In this document: positions 1-7,276 of the stretch, piece after piece
Numbering within the stretch: the first letter of the stretch is position 1
Layout: each line of letters opens with the position of its first letter
Assembly: GCA_944327225.1 (NCBI GenBank)
Contig: CALVGZ010000013.1
Span: forward strand, 1-58,270
Reading direction: 5' to 3'
DNA from: Candidatus Gastranaerophilales bacterium
Lineage (GTDB): Bacteria > Cyanobacteriota > Vampirovibrionia > Gastranaerophilales > Gastranaerophilaceae
DNA length: 58,270 nucleotides
Notes under the pieces: generated by a model
What the model was told of the DNA's origin: nothing
Database searches by the model: none
Seen by the model: the letters and a program-made list of their open reading frames with translations, nothing else
Program-made: the position numbers and the translations under genes

Positions 1-19
1 GCTCTAAATTTACCAAAAA

Positions 20-48
20 GAACTCGGATATTTTCCGAGTTCTTTTTT
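20..48 (+). terminator. Intrinsic terminator of a gene left of the window
   Basis: GAACTCGGA (20-28) pairs with TCCGAGTTC (34-42) around a 5-base loop and is followed by a T run to 48. This is a textbook rho-independent terminator. The gene it serves lies outside the window. Confidence 0.85.
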
Positions 49-129
49 ATGTATATAATTTAAATATGTTATTAAATATCTTTTATTAACATGTTATTTG
101 CATATTTGAACTAGTCTATATGACTTATT

Positions 130-157
130 TTGTTTTTTTATTTTTATGTGATATAAT
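130..157 (+). promoter_or_regulatory. Candidate housekeeping-sigma promoter for the 66-residue gene
   Basis: TATAAT at 152-157 is preceded by TG at 149-150 (extended -10). TTGTTT at 130-135 lies 16 bases upstream and is a reasonable -35. It would give a leader of about 60 bases before the start codon at 226. Confidence 0.55.
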
Positions 158-225
158 GCTTATGTAAAAGCAATTTTTGCTTTTCAGTTGTTTTGTTAAT
201 TGTGTGTTGTAAGGAGAATGCTTCA

Positions 226-426
226 ATGATTTCCAAGGTGAATTTGTCTTCTTTAAGTTTTAAAGCAAATGACTCTATGTCAGTGAGAGATGCTTATAAA
301 GCTGAATTAGACGAAAATATTAAAATCGCACAAGGACAAAACGGTGTATCAACAAGTAATATTGGCAACCAAGTAAAAAATCAAATTCCTATGCAAGGTG
401 GTCAAAAACTTGATGTCATCGCATAA
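226..426 (+). CDS. Small hypothetical protein (66 aa)
   Basis: I do not recognise this protein. The ATG at 226 is chosen over an in-frame TTG at 193 because AAGGAG (211-216) sits at ribosome-binding distance and the family-like N-terminus would be short. The 66 residues have no signal peptide, membrane segment or cysteine. They begin with a Ser/Leu-rich stretch ending in SFKA, then a polar, Gln/Asn-rich, probably disordered tail. It stands alone behind its own promoter, convergent with the glycosyltransferase gene. Good promoter and ribosome-binding site argue that it is expressed. Function is unknown. Confidence 0.65.
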   Translation: MISKVNLSSLSFKANDSMSVRDAYKAELDENIKIAQGQNGVSTSNIGNQVKNQIPMQGGQKLDVIA

Positions 427-435
427 TTTGTGTTG

Positions 436-1416
436 TTAAATTTTAATTAATTTATGTGCAAGGGTTTTTATAACTTTTGCACATATTTTTAAATTTATAC
501 AAAAAATTACGTGATAAAACATTTTAATATAATTTAATTTATTGTATTTTTTAATAAAATCTTTTTTGTGAGATATGAACATATAAATAGTGTCTAATCT
601 TAATTTTTTATTCCAGTTTATTAATGTGTTTATATATTCTTCATTTAGATATTTTTTATGTCCGGTTGTTAATGTTGTTTTAGAATTATTTTTTTTATGA
701 TGTCTGTATAAGTAACATACAGCTGATGTGTTTATCGAACCGCCGATTAAATGTGCTAATGAAAATAGAACTTTGTCTGCTCCTGTTTTCCAATAGCTTT
801 TATCCGGATAATATTTTAATATTTCAAGTGATGTTTTTCTAAACATGGCTGAAGTTGAAGGATTCCATCCCCAAAGTCCAAAAGGACATTTTTTTATATT
901 TAAATATTTAATTATAAAATTTTTATTTGCCTGAAATATGTTTTGTATTTCATTATCGGAAATTTCGGTTTCAATTTCTTTTATTGGATTGTTTACATAA
1001 TTTAGAGAAACTACTTCGTTTTTATCATTAATTTCTCCGCAAGATGATGAAACAAAAGCTGCATTATTTCTTAGATGTATGTATAGCAGAGTGCTTAAAT
1101 AATTTGGAAGCAATATGTCATCTGCATCTACCATACATATAAATTCGCCTTTTGCATAACTTAAACCCTTCATAAAGGCAATAAGTTGACCTTGGTTTTC
1201 TTTTAAATTAATAATTTTAATTTTTTCGTGGGATATTCTGTTTACAATTTTTGAATTTTCTTTATCTGAACCGTCATTTACAATAAATAGTTCCCAATTT
1301 GTGTATTCTTGTTTTAAAATGCTTAAAACACAATCAAAAATATATTCTCCAAGATTATAATAGGTTATTATTATAGATATTTTTGGTTTTTTTAATACGC
1401 TATTCTTTATTGTCAT
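436..1416 (-). CDS. Family 2 glycosyltransferase (GT-A fold)
   Basis: A 326-residue inverting glycosyltransferase that should move a sugar from an activated donor to a surface glycan. The N-terminus has the GT2 start (KISIIITYYNLGEYI), then VNDGSD near residue 48 and the metal-binding MVDADD near residue 96, all in the expected order. The C-terminal third is lysine-rich and basic, compatible with peripheral membrane binding. There is no signal peptide. It is monocistronic and lies about 2 kb from the nonulosonate operon, so a role in the same surface polymer is plausible but not shown. Donor and acceptor cannot be read from the sequence. Confidence 0.85.
   Translation of the reverse strand: MTIKNSVLKKPKISIIITYYNLGEYIFDCVLSILKQEYTNWELFIVNDGSDKENSKIVNRISHEKIKIINLKENQGQLIAFMKGLSYAKGEFICMVDADDILLPNYLSTLLYIHLRNNAAFVSSSCGEINDKNEVVSLNYVNNPIKEIETEISDNEIQNIFQANKNFIIKYLNIKKCPFGLWGWNPSTSAMFRKTSLEILKYYPDKSYWKTGADKVLFSLAHLIGGSINTSAVCYLYRHHKKNNSKTTLTTGHKKYLNEEYINTLINWNKKLRLDTIYMFISHKKDFIKKYNKLNYIKMFYHVIFCINLKICAKVIKTLAHKLIKI
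454..489 (+). terminator. Possible terminator hairpin inside the end of the GT2 gene
   Basis: ATGTGCAA (454-461) pairs with TTGCACAT (477-484) around a 15-base loop, followed by ATTTTT. It could end the 66-residue gene. The loop is long and the hairpin also lies in the 3' coding end of the convergent gene, so this is weak. Confidence 0.3.
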
Positions 1417-1448
1417 AGAATAATCTTAACATGATTATAAAAAAATGC

Positions 1449-1477
1449 TTGATTATTTTTTTTGTTTAATATACTAT
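1449..1477 (+). promoter_or_regulatory. Promoter of tRNA-Ala
   Basis: TTGATT (1449-1454), a 17-base spacer and TACTAT (1472-1477) form a near-consensus housekeeping promoter about 55 bases before the mature tRNA. Position and spacing fit well. Confidence 0.7.
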
Positions 1478-1532
1478 CATAATTGCTCAAGGACGCTGGT
1501 TAGCAAAGTGCGTGAGCATGAAAATCAAATAT

Positions 1533-1608
1533 GGGGAATTAGCTCAATTGGTAGAGCACCTGCTTTGCACGCAGGGGGTTAGGAGTTCGAGTCTCCTATT
1601 CTCCACCA
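1533..1608 (+). tRNA. tRNA-Ala (anticodon TGC)
   Basis: A complete 76-base cloverleaf with encoded CCA. The acceptor stem GGGGAAT pairs with ATTCTCC and contains the G3:U70 wobble that identifies alanine tRNAs. The anticodon loop at 1564-1570 holds TGC (1566-1568) between CCTGC and GCAGG. The D arm (AGCTCAATTGGTAGAGC) and T loop (TTCGAGT) are canonical. It stands alone, with its own promoter and terminator, and is not part of an rRNA operon. Confidence 0.97.
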
Positions 1609-1609
1609 T

Positions 1610-1638
1610 AAAAAGACTTCTTCAAAAGGAGTCTTTTT
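1610..1638 (+). terminator. Intrinsic terminator of tRNA-Ala
   Basis: AAAAAGACT (1610-1618) pairs with AGTCTTTTT (1630-1638), extended by T-G and C-G pairs, around a short A-rich loop. The T run is part of the stem. It starts 2 bases after the tRNA CCA. Confidence 0.85.
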
Positions 1639-1751
1639 AATTAGAAGTTTAATTTGTTGTTATTTGCAATTTAAAAAATATTTATAATATACTTGACTTG
1701 TTAATTAACTTTGTTAACATAAAATTATGTTTGGATTTTAAGGGTTTATTA

Positions 1752-2432
1752 ATGAAAAAATTACTTATAGCTATTTATGTGTTGTGTATTATGCCTTGCT
1801 TTGCACTTATGATTGACTATACTACAGATGGTTCTCAGCAAGCGTTAGTGTATAAAATTGGTTTTAGAATTTTGAATGCAAATAATATACATCATAGAAT
1901 GGTATTTTATGCAAGACCTGAAAAGAAGATGACAAGTGCTCATACAAATCTTTTAGATAGACAAATTGTTATATATGGCGGAATTATAACCTATGCTGAT
2001 AGCGAAGAAGAACTTGCCGCGATTATTGCACATGAAATTTCACATGTAGTCGATTCATATAATGGTATCTTTAGGGGATATTTTTCTTTAGTAGCGAGTA
2101 TTCTTGCTCCTAAAAAATATGATTATTTAGCAGATAAGCGAGCTATTGACTATATGGTGAATGCGAATTACAATCCTTTAGCTTTCATAGTTATGATGAA
2201 TAAAGTTGGAACGCAGTTTCGTTATGATATGTTAAGTATGCATCCTTTAACATCAAGAAGACTTATGGCAGCATACGAATATATCTATATGAAATATCCC
2301 GAATATTTGGTCCAAAATAAGTATAAAGATAATGTTTATTATCAAAATTTTCTTTTGACTTCTAAGGAAAATAGGCGAAAATTTCAGGAAAAAATTAAGA
2401 ATAATTCTAAAAAACAAGTTAGATATTTGTAA
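1752..2432 (+). CDS. Secreted M48-like metallopeptidase
   Basis: A 226-residue exported zinc peptidase of the M48 (Ste24/HtpX-like) type. The ATG at 1752 is chosen over an upstream in-frame start at 1698 because AAGGG lies 8 bases before it and it begins a clear signal peptide (MKKLLIAIYVLCIMPCFA). The zinc motif HEISH is at residues 94-98, followed after about 25 residues by YDYLADKRA. M48 enzymes usually have Glu where Asp124 stands here. A conserved MHPLTSRRLMAA stretch follows, as in the family. There are no membrane segments, so it resembles the periplasmic BepA/LoiP class rather than HtpX. It is followed 9 bases later by an envelope protein gene, probably co-transcribed. Confidence 0.8.
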   Translation: MKKLLIAIYVLCIMPCFALMIDYTTDGSQQALVYKIGFRILNANNIHHRMVFYARPEKKMTSAHTNLLDRQIVIYGGIITYADSEEELAAIIAHEISHVVDSYNGIFRGYFSLVASILAPKKYDYLADKRAIDYMVNANYNPLAFIVMMNKVGTQFRYDMLSMHPLTSRRLMAAYEYIYMKYPEYLVQNKYKDNVYYQNFLLTSKENRRKFQEKIKNNSKKQVRYL

Positions 2433-2441
2433 AAACAAACT

Positions 2442-3140
2442 ATGAAAAGACTTATTTCTTTATTTTTATGTTTAGGTTTTATTATTTCTCCTTGTAGTAT
2501 TTATGGTGAAATCATAGAAGATGAGTTTGCCAATTTGACTTTAGATAAAAATTTAAGCATAAATATAAAAAAGCAAAAACCGTTAATTGATGATTTTGCA
2601 CTTAAAACCTTGGATTCTAATTTAAAAATACAAAAAAGATTTATTAAGCCAATTTATGATGATTTTGCACTTAAAACCTTGGATTCTAATTTAAAAATTT
2701 CAAAACATGAACAAAATTTTTTGCATTTTGAAAATATTAATAGATTTTTAATTAAAGTTTCACCTGTTGAATATTTATCCACTAAGAATAATGCACAAGA
2801 AGGGCAATATGTTGATTTTAGAGTTATTCAAGATGTTAATGATGAAATTATAAAAATAAATAAAGATACTTTTATTAGAGGAAGGGTTGAAACAGTTTCT
2901 AAAAATGATATATATGGCATCCCTGCTGATATGATAATTGATAATTTTGTAATTGACAATAAATATAAATTATTTGGGCAATTAAAAATTGTGGGTGCAA
3001 AGCGTTATTATTGGATTTATCCTTTAAAATATATTCTTAGCTCGCTTTTTTATGCCGGTTTTGTTGTTATGCCAATAAGAGGCGGACATGCCAAACTTAA
3101 ACCAGGTAAAATTTATGAAATATATTTTGAATTTGAATAA
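2442..3140 (+). CDS. Secreted envelope protein with internal repeats
   Basis: A 232-residue protein of unknown function. Residues 1-22 form a signal peptide. Residues 49-63 and 72-86 are identical copies of DDFALKTLDSNLKI with flanks, 23 residues apart, and residues 25-40 are a diverged third copy. The C-terminal part (about 105-232) has a pattern of beta segments ending in PAG/PGK-type turns: a segment with GQYVDFRV, then FIRGRVETV, a hydrophobic patch (YILSSLFYAGFVVMPI) and a final KPGKIYEIYFEFE. A similar arrangement closes the SLH protein at 29162-31054, so this is probably a shared envelope domain. No ribosome-binding site is obvious; it follows the M48 gene by 9 bases and may be coupled to it. 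Confidence 0.7.
   Translation: MKRLISLFLCLGFIISPCSIYGEIIEDEFANLTLDKNLSINIKKQKPLIDDFALKTLDSNLKIQKRFIKPIYDDFALKTLDSNLKISKHEQNFLHFENINRFLIKVSPVEYLSTKNNAQEGQYVDFRVIQDVNDEIIKINKDTFIRGRVETVSKNDIYGIPADMIIDNFVIDNKYKLFGQLKIVGAKRYYWIYPLKYILSSLFYAGFVVMPIRGGHAKLKPGKIYEIYFEFE
2588..2698 (+). repeat. Tandem direct repeat inside the envelope protein gene
   Basis: Two identical stretches of about 42 bases (2588-2629 and 2657-2698) repeat with a 69-base period, in frame, encoding the same 14-residue unit. Complete identity at synonymous positions in such a copy points to recent duplication or gene conversion. Confidence 0.85.
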
Positions 3141-3142
3141 TA

Positions 3143-3895
3143 TTATTTCAAAATGTTTTTTATATTTTTAAATACTAAATTGTAATTTGAATATTTTTTA
3201 TAAAAATATTCAGCTATAATTTGCATTAAATCACTATCTTCGGGATTATCTATATCAATTACCGCACTATCTTTCATTTTATATATTTTGATATTTCCAT
3301 CGAATAACTTGCCTTTGCTGTTTATTAAGAAATTTGGTCTGTAAACATAAATAGAAGCGTTCATATCATATACAATTGGGGCTTGTTGTCTTGCTGTAAC
3401 TCCTCTGTTGATTACAGGTTTATAATATCCTTGTTCGTTTATTTGAATTTGGTTAAAATATGGGGAACGTCTTGAGTCGGTGACGGAAACGCATAAATTT
3501 GCTTCAGGGTTATTTATAAGCTCATCCAATGTTCCTTTTATATCCTCCGGCGTTCTTAAAGGTGAAGTTAAGTCTAAATCAATTATAAAATCATAAGTTT
3601 TGCCCATTTTCTTGTATGTATCTTTTATAACATCAATTTTTCCTACAATATCACCTGCTAATTCTTCGGTTCTTTCAATATGGGTAAAATTAATTTTAGT
3701 CAGTTTTACTTGTTTTAATAATTCTTCGCTATCTGTATTTATTGCTAAATCACAGTTATAAGAATATTTTTCTTTAAATAATTGATAAGCTGATAAAGTA
3801 AAATATGAAATAGGATAGTTGCAAAAGTTAGAAATATTTTTATTTTTTAGACCTTTTGAACCTTTTCTTGCACATATTGTAAATAAAATATTCAT
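3143..3895 (-). CDS. CMP-nonulosonate cytidylyltransferase (LegF/PtmB/NeuA type)
   Basis: A 250-residue cytidylyltransferase that should activate the nonulosonic acid made by this operon with CTP to the CMP-sugar. The N-terminus MNILFTICARKGSKGLKNKN is the family signature for the nucleotide-binding loop; a DLDLTSPLRTPEDI segment follows near residue 105 and a DIDNPEDSDL segment near residue 215, as in legionaminate and sialate CMP-synthetases. AGAGG lies 8 bases before the ATG. It is the last gene of the operon read from 14354. Whether the substrate is legionaminic, sialic or another nonulosonic acid cannot be read from motifs; the neighbours favour legionaminic type. Confidence 0.88.
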   Translation of the reverse strand: MNILFTICARKGSKGLKNKNISNFCNYPISYFTLSAYQLFKEKYSYNCDLAINTDSEELLKQVKLTKINFTHIERTEELAGDIVGKIDVIKDTYKKMGKTYDFIIDLDLTSPLRTPEDIKGTLDELINNPEANLCVSVTDSRRSPYFNQIQINEQGYYKPVINRGVTARQQAPIVYDMNASIYVYRPNFLINSKGKLFDGNIKIYKMKDSAVIDIDNPEDSDLMQIIAEYFYKKYSNYNLVFKNIKNILK

Positions 3896-3907
3896 TTTAT
3901 ATACCTC

Positions 3908-4783
3908 TTAGTTAATTAATGCTAATTCGACACTTTTAAGGGCTTCTTGCGGCATATTGTAATACAATTTTGGTTTTTGTTCTATTAAATCAAAAAAGTA
4001 ATTCATTTCCCTGTAATACATTTTAGATGTATCGGATTTTAACAAATCAAAAACTTTTGTTTCATTTTCGCCAAATACTTCTATTTCTCTAATTGTTTTT
4101 CTTCCGAAATAATCTATGTGCAATGAACCGATTACACTGTTATTTTCTAAAATATATTCTGCAACATCATTTGAAGTAATTTGAAGATTAGATTTTTTGG
4201 CAGAAATTCTTTTAACCTTATCAAACGGCCCAAATAACCACTTTATATAATCTATTTCATGTATTAAATCAAGCTCTACACCGCCGCCCATAGAACTTTT
4301 TGCACTATAACATTTTGTATAATCACTATTTTTTCGCCAATCAGGCAAATAAGATGAACAAATTGCTCTAAAGGAATATATTTTATTTTTTTCTATGTAT
4401 TCTTTTAATTCAATAATGCTTGAATTAAACCTAAGAGGGCATGCTACATAATTTATGCCTTTTGAAAATTCACAATCATATTTTTTTTCAAAAATCGGCT
4501 TTTCGATGAAAAAATTTTTTGTTTTAGCACTTAAATTTTTAATTGCTTCTATGTGTAATGTTGTAGGATTTGTAACAAAAACAATATCATAATCACAAGG
4601 AACATCACTATAATTTAAATAAACATTATCAATTCCTTTGAAAGGTTCGTTTTTTGTTCTTAGAGCGTCTATTTGACAATCTATTTTTCTTTCTTTTAAT
4701 ATTTTTATAACATTATTTAAGTGTTTTTGCCCGATTGATCCTAACCCTGTAAATAAAATCTTATATTGCACTCCAACCCCCAT
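3908..4783 (-). CDS. Gfo/Idh/MocA family oxidoreductase (PtmF-like position)
   Basis: An NAD(P)-dependent sugar oxidoreductase of about 290 residues. The N-terminal Rossmann fold shows KILFTGLGSIGQKHL, followed by FVTNPTTLHIE, an IEKPIF motif with the family EKP near residue 95, and GGGVELDLIHEIDY near residue 168, where His fits the usual catalytic region. The start is uncertain: ATG at 4783, TTG at 4786 or GTG at 4771, the last being closest to the family N-terminus and preceded by GGGGG. All overlap the end of the upstream SDR gene, so translation is coupled. The same gene set, with SDR and nucleotidyltransferase, accompanies legionaminate loci such as the Campylobacter ptm genes. Its exact step is not known to me. 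Confidence 0.8.
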   Translation of the reverse strand: MGVGVQYKILFTGLGSIGQKHLNNVIKILKERKIDCQIDALRTKNEPFKGIDNVYLNYSDVPCDYDIVFVTNPTTLHIEAIKNLSAKTKNFFIEKPIFEKKYDCEFSKGINYVACPLRFNSSIIELKEYIEKNKIYSFRAICSSYLPDWRKNSDYTKCYSAKSSMGGGVELDLIHEIDYIKWLFGPFDKVKRISAKKSNLQITSNDVAEYILENNSVIGSLHIDYFGRKTIREIEVFGENETKVFDLLKSDTSKMYYREMNYFFDLIEQKPKLYYNMPQEALKSVELALIN

Positions 4784-5477
4784 CAACCATAAGGTTATGC
4801 CCTGTTATATAACTTGCTTCATCTGACAATAAAAAACTAACAGCAGGGGCAATTTCATAGGGTTGCGCAAGACGCTTTAAAGGAGAACGATGTGAATAAT
4901 TTTCAATAAATTTAGGATGTTGTTGTTTTCTGTCAATTACTCCGCCAGGAGATACACAATTTGCTCTAATACCTTTGTGTCCGATGTAAGAGGCTAAATA
5001 TTTAGTGAAATTTATAATTCCGCCTTTTATTGCAGGATAAGCAGCAGGAGAAGTTCCGCCTGTACCTTCATATATTGTAAAATCGTTTCCTCTAACACCA
5101 TATATAGAGCCGAAAAATACAAACGAAGAGCCTTTTTTCATATATTTAACACCTTCTTGAGATATAACAAGAATAGGATTTAATTGCATGTCAACATTTT
5201 TTTTCCAAGAATTAAAATTTATATCTTCAAATTTATTTCCCCAATCTTTCGTTCTCGGATAAGCACAATGAACAATGCCGTCTATTTTTTTATATTTTTC
5301 ATATATGTTTTTTAATAAGTTTTTTATGGAATCTTCATTTGTTATATCTGTCGGATAAGCTTCAGAATTAATATCGGCGTTTATTGCAATTCCGTTCTTT
5401 TTTTCAATATCTTTAACTATTTCCCTACCTATTAAACCGCAACCGCCAAATACAATTATAACTTTATCTTTTAGCAT
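4761..5477 (-). CDS. Short-chain dehydrogenase/reductase (PtmA-like)
   Basis: A 238-residue SDR enzyme. The N-terminal cofactor loop is GGCGLIGREI near residue 11, followed by the YPTD/TN region that usually selects NAD, SSFVFFGSIYG near residue 120, and the catalytic Tyr-Lys pair in SPAAYPAIKGGI near residues 147-151. The C-terminus ends in SYITGHNLMVDGGWSAI, the classic SDR ending. It overlaps the next gene and follows the nucleotidyltransferase gene by 9 bases. In Campylobacter legionaminate loci a homologous SDR (ptmA) sits beside the CMP-synthetase, and that is the likely role here. The precise substrate is unknown. Confidence 0.85.
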   Translation of the reverse strand: MLKDKVIIVFGGCGLIGREIVKDIEKKNGIAINADINSEAYPTDITNEDSIKNLLKNIYEKYKKIDGIVHCAYPRTKDWGNKFEDINFNSWKKNVDMQLNPILVISQEGVKYMKKGSSFVFFGSIYGVRGNDFTIYEGTGGTSPAAYPAIKGGIINFTKYLASYIGHKGIRANCVSPGGVIDRKQQHPKFIENYSHRSPLKRLAQPYEIAPAVSFLLSDEASYITGHNLMVDGGWSAI

Positions 5478-5486
5478 ATTCTCTCC

Positions 5487-6548
5487 CTAAAACTTAATAT
5501 ATCTGATATCATCCTGTGCTTTAGCATAATTTTGCGCATTTCCGATATCAAGCCAATAACCACGTATTGGGAAATGTGTAACTTTTTTATTTTCTTCGAT
5601 TAATTTATCCATTAAATCTGTTGAATCATATTTTTGATTTTTTGGAATATAATTCAACATTTCTTTTTGAATTAAATAAATACCTGCATTTGAATAATAA
5701 GTATATGACGGTTTTTCAATCAAAGAATTAATTTTCTTGTCGGTTGTATCTAAAACAGCATAAGGTATGTTAATTCTTATATTAAATGTAGCGATAGACA
5801 TATTATCGTTATGATTTTTATAGTTTAAATAAAAATCGTAAAAATCAATATTAGTTAAAACATCGGCATTCATAACAAGAATATCGTTATTTATAAAATC
5901 ATCAACAAGCCCGATTGAACCTATTGTTCCTAATGGAGAATTTTCTTCGATAAATTGAATATTATAGTTAGAATAATTTTCCTTAAGATAATTGATTATA
6001 TGTTCTTTAAGGTGATTAACGGAAATATAGATGTTTTTAATGCCATAACTTATTAATCTATCCACATTATGAGCTATAATTGGTTTTCCTGCTAATTCAA
6101 GCATAGGTTTTGGAATATCATTTGTATATGGCTTTAATCTTAACCCTTTGCCACCTGCCATAATAACAGCATCAATTGGCAAAAGTGCTTTTAATTTAGT
6201 TAAATCGATAAAATCAATCAATTCAAAATTATCATTTACATAAGGAACAATTTTTAAATCCAATTTTTTATATTCATTAATTTTTTTATAATCAGTTAAA
6301 TTTGTAATATATTTAAAATTTTTATTCGCTATTGTTAAAATACAATCATCTAAGCTTACACCATTTACAAGCCCTCTTCTAATATCTCCATCGGTAACGG
6401 AAGCTACAACTTGAGCTTTTGAATTGATAACAAATAAAATTAAGGGCATGCCCGTTTGAAAACTGTTTATTTTTTCAAGAGCATATTTTATTGTTTTGTT
6501 TTCTAAAATTGTGTATTTTGAATTTTGCATATATGTATTATTATACAT
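5487..6548 (-). CDS. CBS-domain sugar-1-phosphate nucleotidyltransferase (PtmE-like)
   Basis: A 353-residue two-part protein. Residues 1-120 form a CBS-domain pair (VTDGDIRRGLVNG). Residues 125-353 form a nucleotidyltransferase with AVIMAGGKGLRLKPYT, the phosphate-binding KPMLELAGKPII, VMNADVL and a final GYWLDIGNAQNYAKA. This architecture is that of PtmE, which in Campylobacter makes a GDP-activated glucosamine precursor for legionaminic acid. The CBS pair probably senses an adenine nucleotide. It starts 4 bases after the stop of the deacetylase gene, without an obvious ribosome-binding site, so it is likely translated by coupling. Nucleotide specificity (GTP or UTP) is an inference. Confidence 0.85.
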   Translation of the reverse strand: MYNNTYMQNSKYTILENKTIKYALEKINSFQTGMPLILFVINSKAQVVASVTDGDIRRGLVNGVSLDDCILTIANKNFKYITNLTDYKKINEYKKLDLKIVPYVNDNFELIDFIDLTKLKALLPIDAVIMAGGKGLRLKPYTNDIPKPMLELAGKPIIAHNVDRLISYGIKNIYISVNHLKEHIINYLKENYSNYNIQFIEENSPLGTIGSIGLVDDFINNDILVMNADVLTNIDFYDFYLNYKNHNDNMSIATFNIRINIPYAVLDTTDKKINSLIEKPSYTYYSNAGIYLIQKEMLNYIPKNQKYDSTDLMDKLIEENKKVTHFPIRGYWLDIGNAQNYAKAQDDIRYIKF

Positions 6549-6552
6549 AAAA

Positions 6553-7215
6553 TTACTTATTTATATATTTTAAAATTAAAAAAACTTCTGCATAATCACA
6601 ACAAATGCTTGCACCGTTAAATGAGGCTTGTGCTTTAATTTTTTCTATACTTCTTGGCAGAGGATTATTTTGTATTTCGCTTTCATAAATTTTTATTATT
6701 TTTAATTTGTCATTCATAAAATCAGAAATATCATTAAAATAATTAGGTATAAATTTATCAAATAGAGAATAACTTGTTTCGGAAATTGTTTCATAACATA
6801 AAATTTGTTTTATAAAATTGTATCTGAATGTTTTAGTACAAGCTGATGCTGCTTCAAAAATAATCCTGTGATCCGAATGAATATCTCCATAAAACGGTAA
6901 ATAAATTATCTCTGGAGTTATTTCATTAAAAATACAAGAAAAATCCCTAATGAGTGATGAAACATCATTTTGTGTTAATTTTGCAGCAGGATAGTTTAAA
7001 CAAAAATATTTATCAAACTTATATTCTTTAGAAACAAGTTTTATTTGCTCTTGCCTTTTTTCAATAAATTCTTTCGAATATTTGCAAGAATTTATAACAT
7101 TTGTAACAAACACACAAAAAACCTTATCTCCTTTAGATTTATGTTTCAACAAAGTCCCGCCGCAGCCTAAAGTTTCGTCATCGGGATGAGGTGCGATTAC
7201 TACAATATTTTTCAT
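6553..7215 (-). CDS. PIG-L/LmbE family N-deacetylase
   Basis: A 220-residue zinc-dependent deacetylase of the PIG-L/LmbE family, which removes N-acetyl groups from GlcNAc-type sugars. The N-terminal metal motif is IAPHPDDETLGCGG, with His, Asp and Asp in the expected places, and the third ligand is in HSDHRII near residue 111. GGAAG precedes the ATG. It lies between the frameshifted formyltransferase gene and the nucleotidyltransferase gene. Classical legionaminate loci do not need a deacetylase, so it may expose an amine for formylation or another acyl change in a variant sugar. That role is an inference; LmbE proteins also act in cofactor and thiol pathways. Confidence 0.85.
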   Translation of the reverse strand: MKNIVVIAPHPDDETLGCGGTLLKHKSKGDKVFCVFVTNVINSCKYSKEFIEKRQEQIKLVSKEYKFDKYFCLNYPAAKLTQNDVSSLIRDFSCIFNEITPEIIYLPFYGDIHSDHRIIFEAASACTKTFRYNFIKQILCYETISETSYSLFDKFIPNYFNDISDFMNDKLKIIKIYESEIQNNPLPRSIEKIKAQASFNGASICCDYAEVFLILKYINK

Positions 7216-7276
7216 AAATATCTTCCAAACATTTATTAATTTATAATTTTACCAGACATCAATTATTTTAACATAT

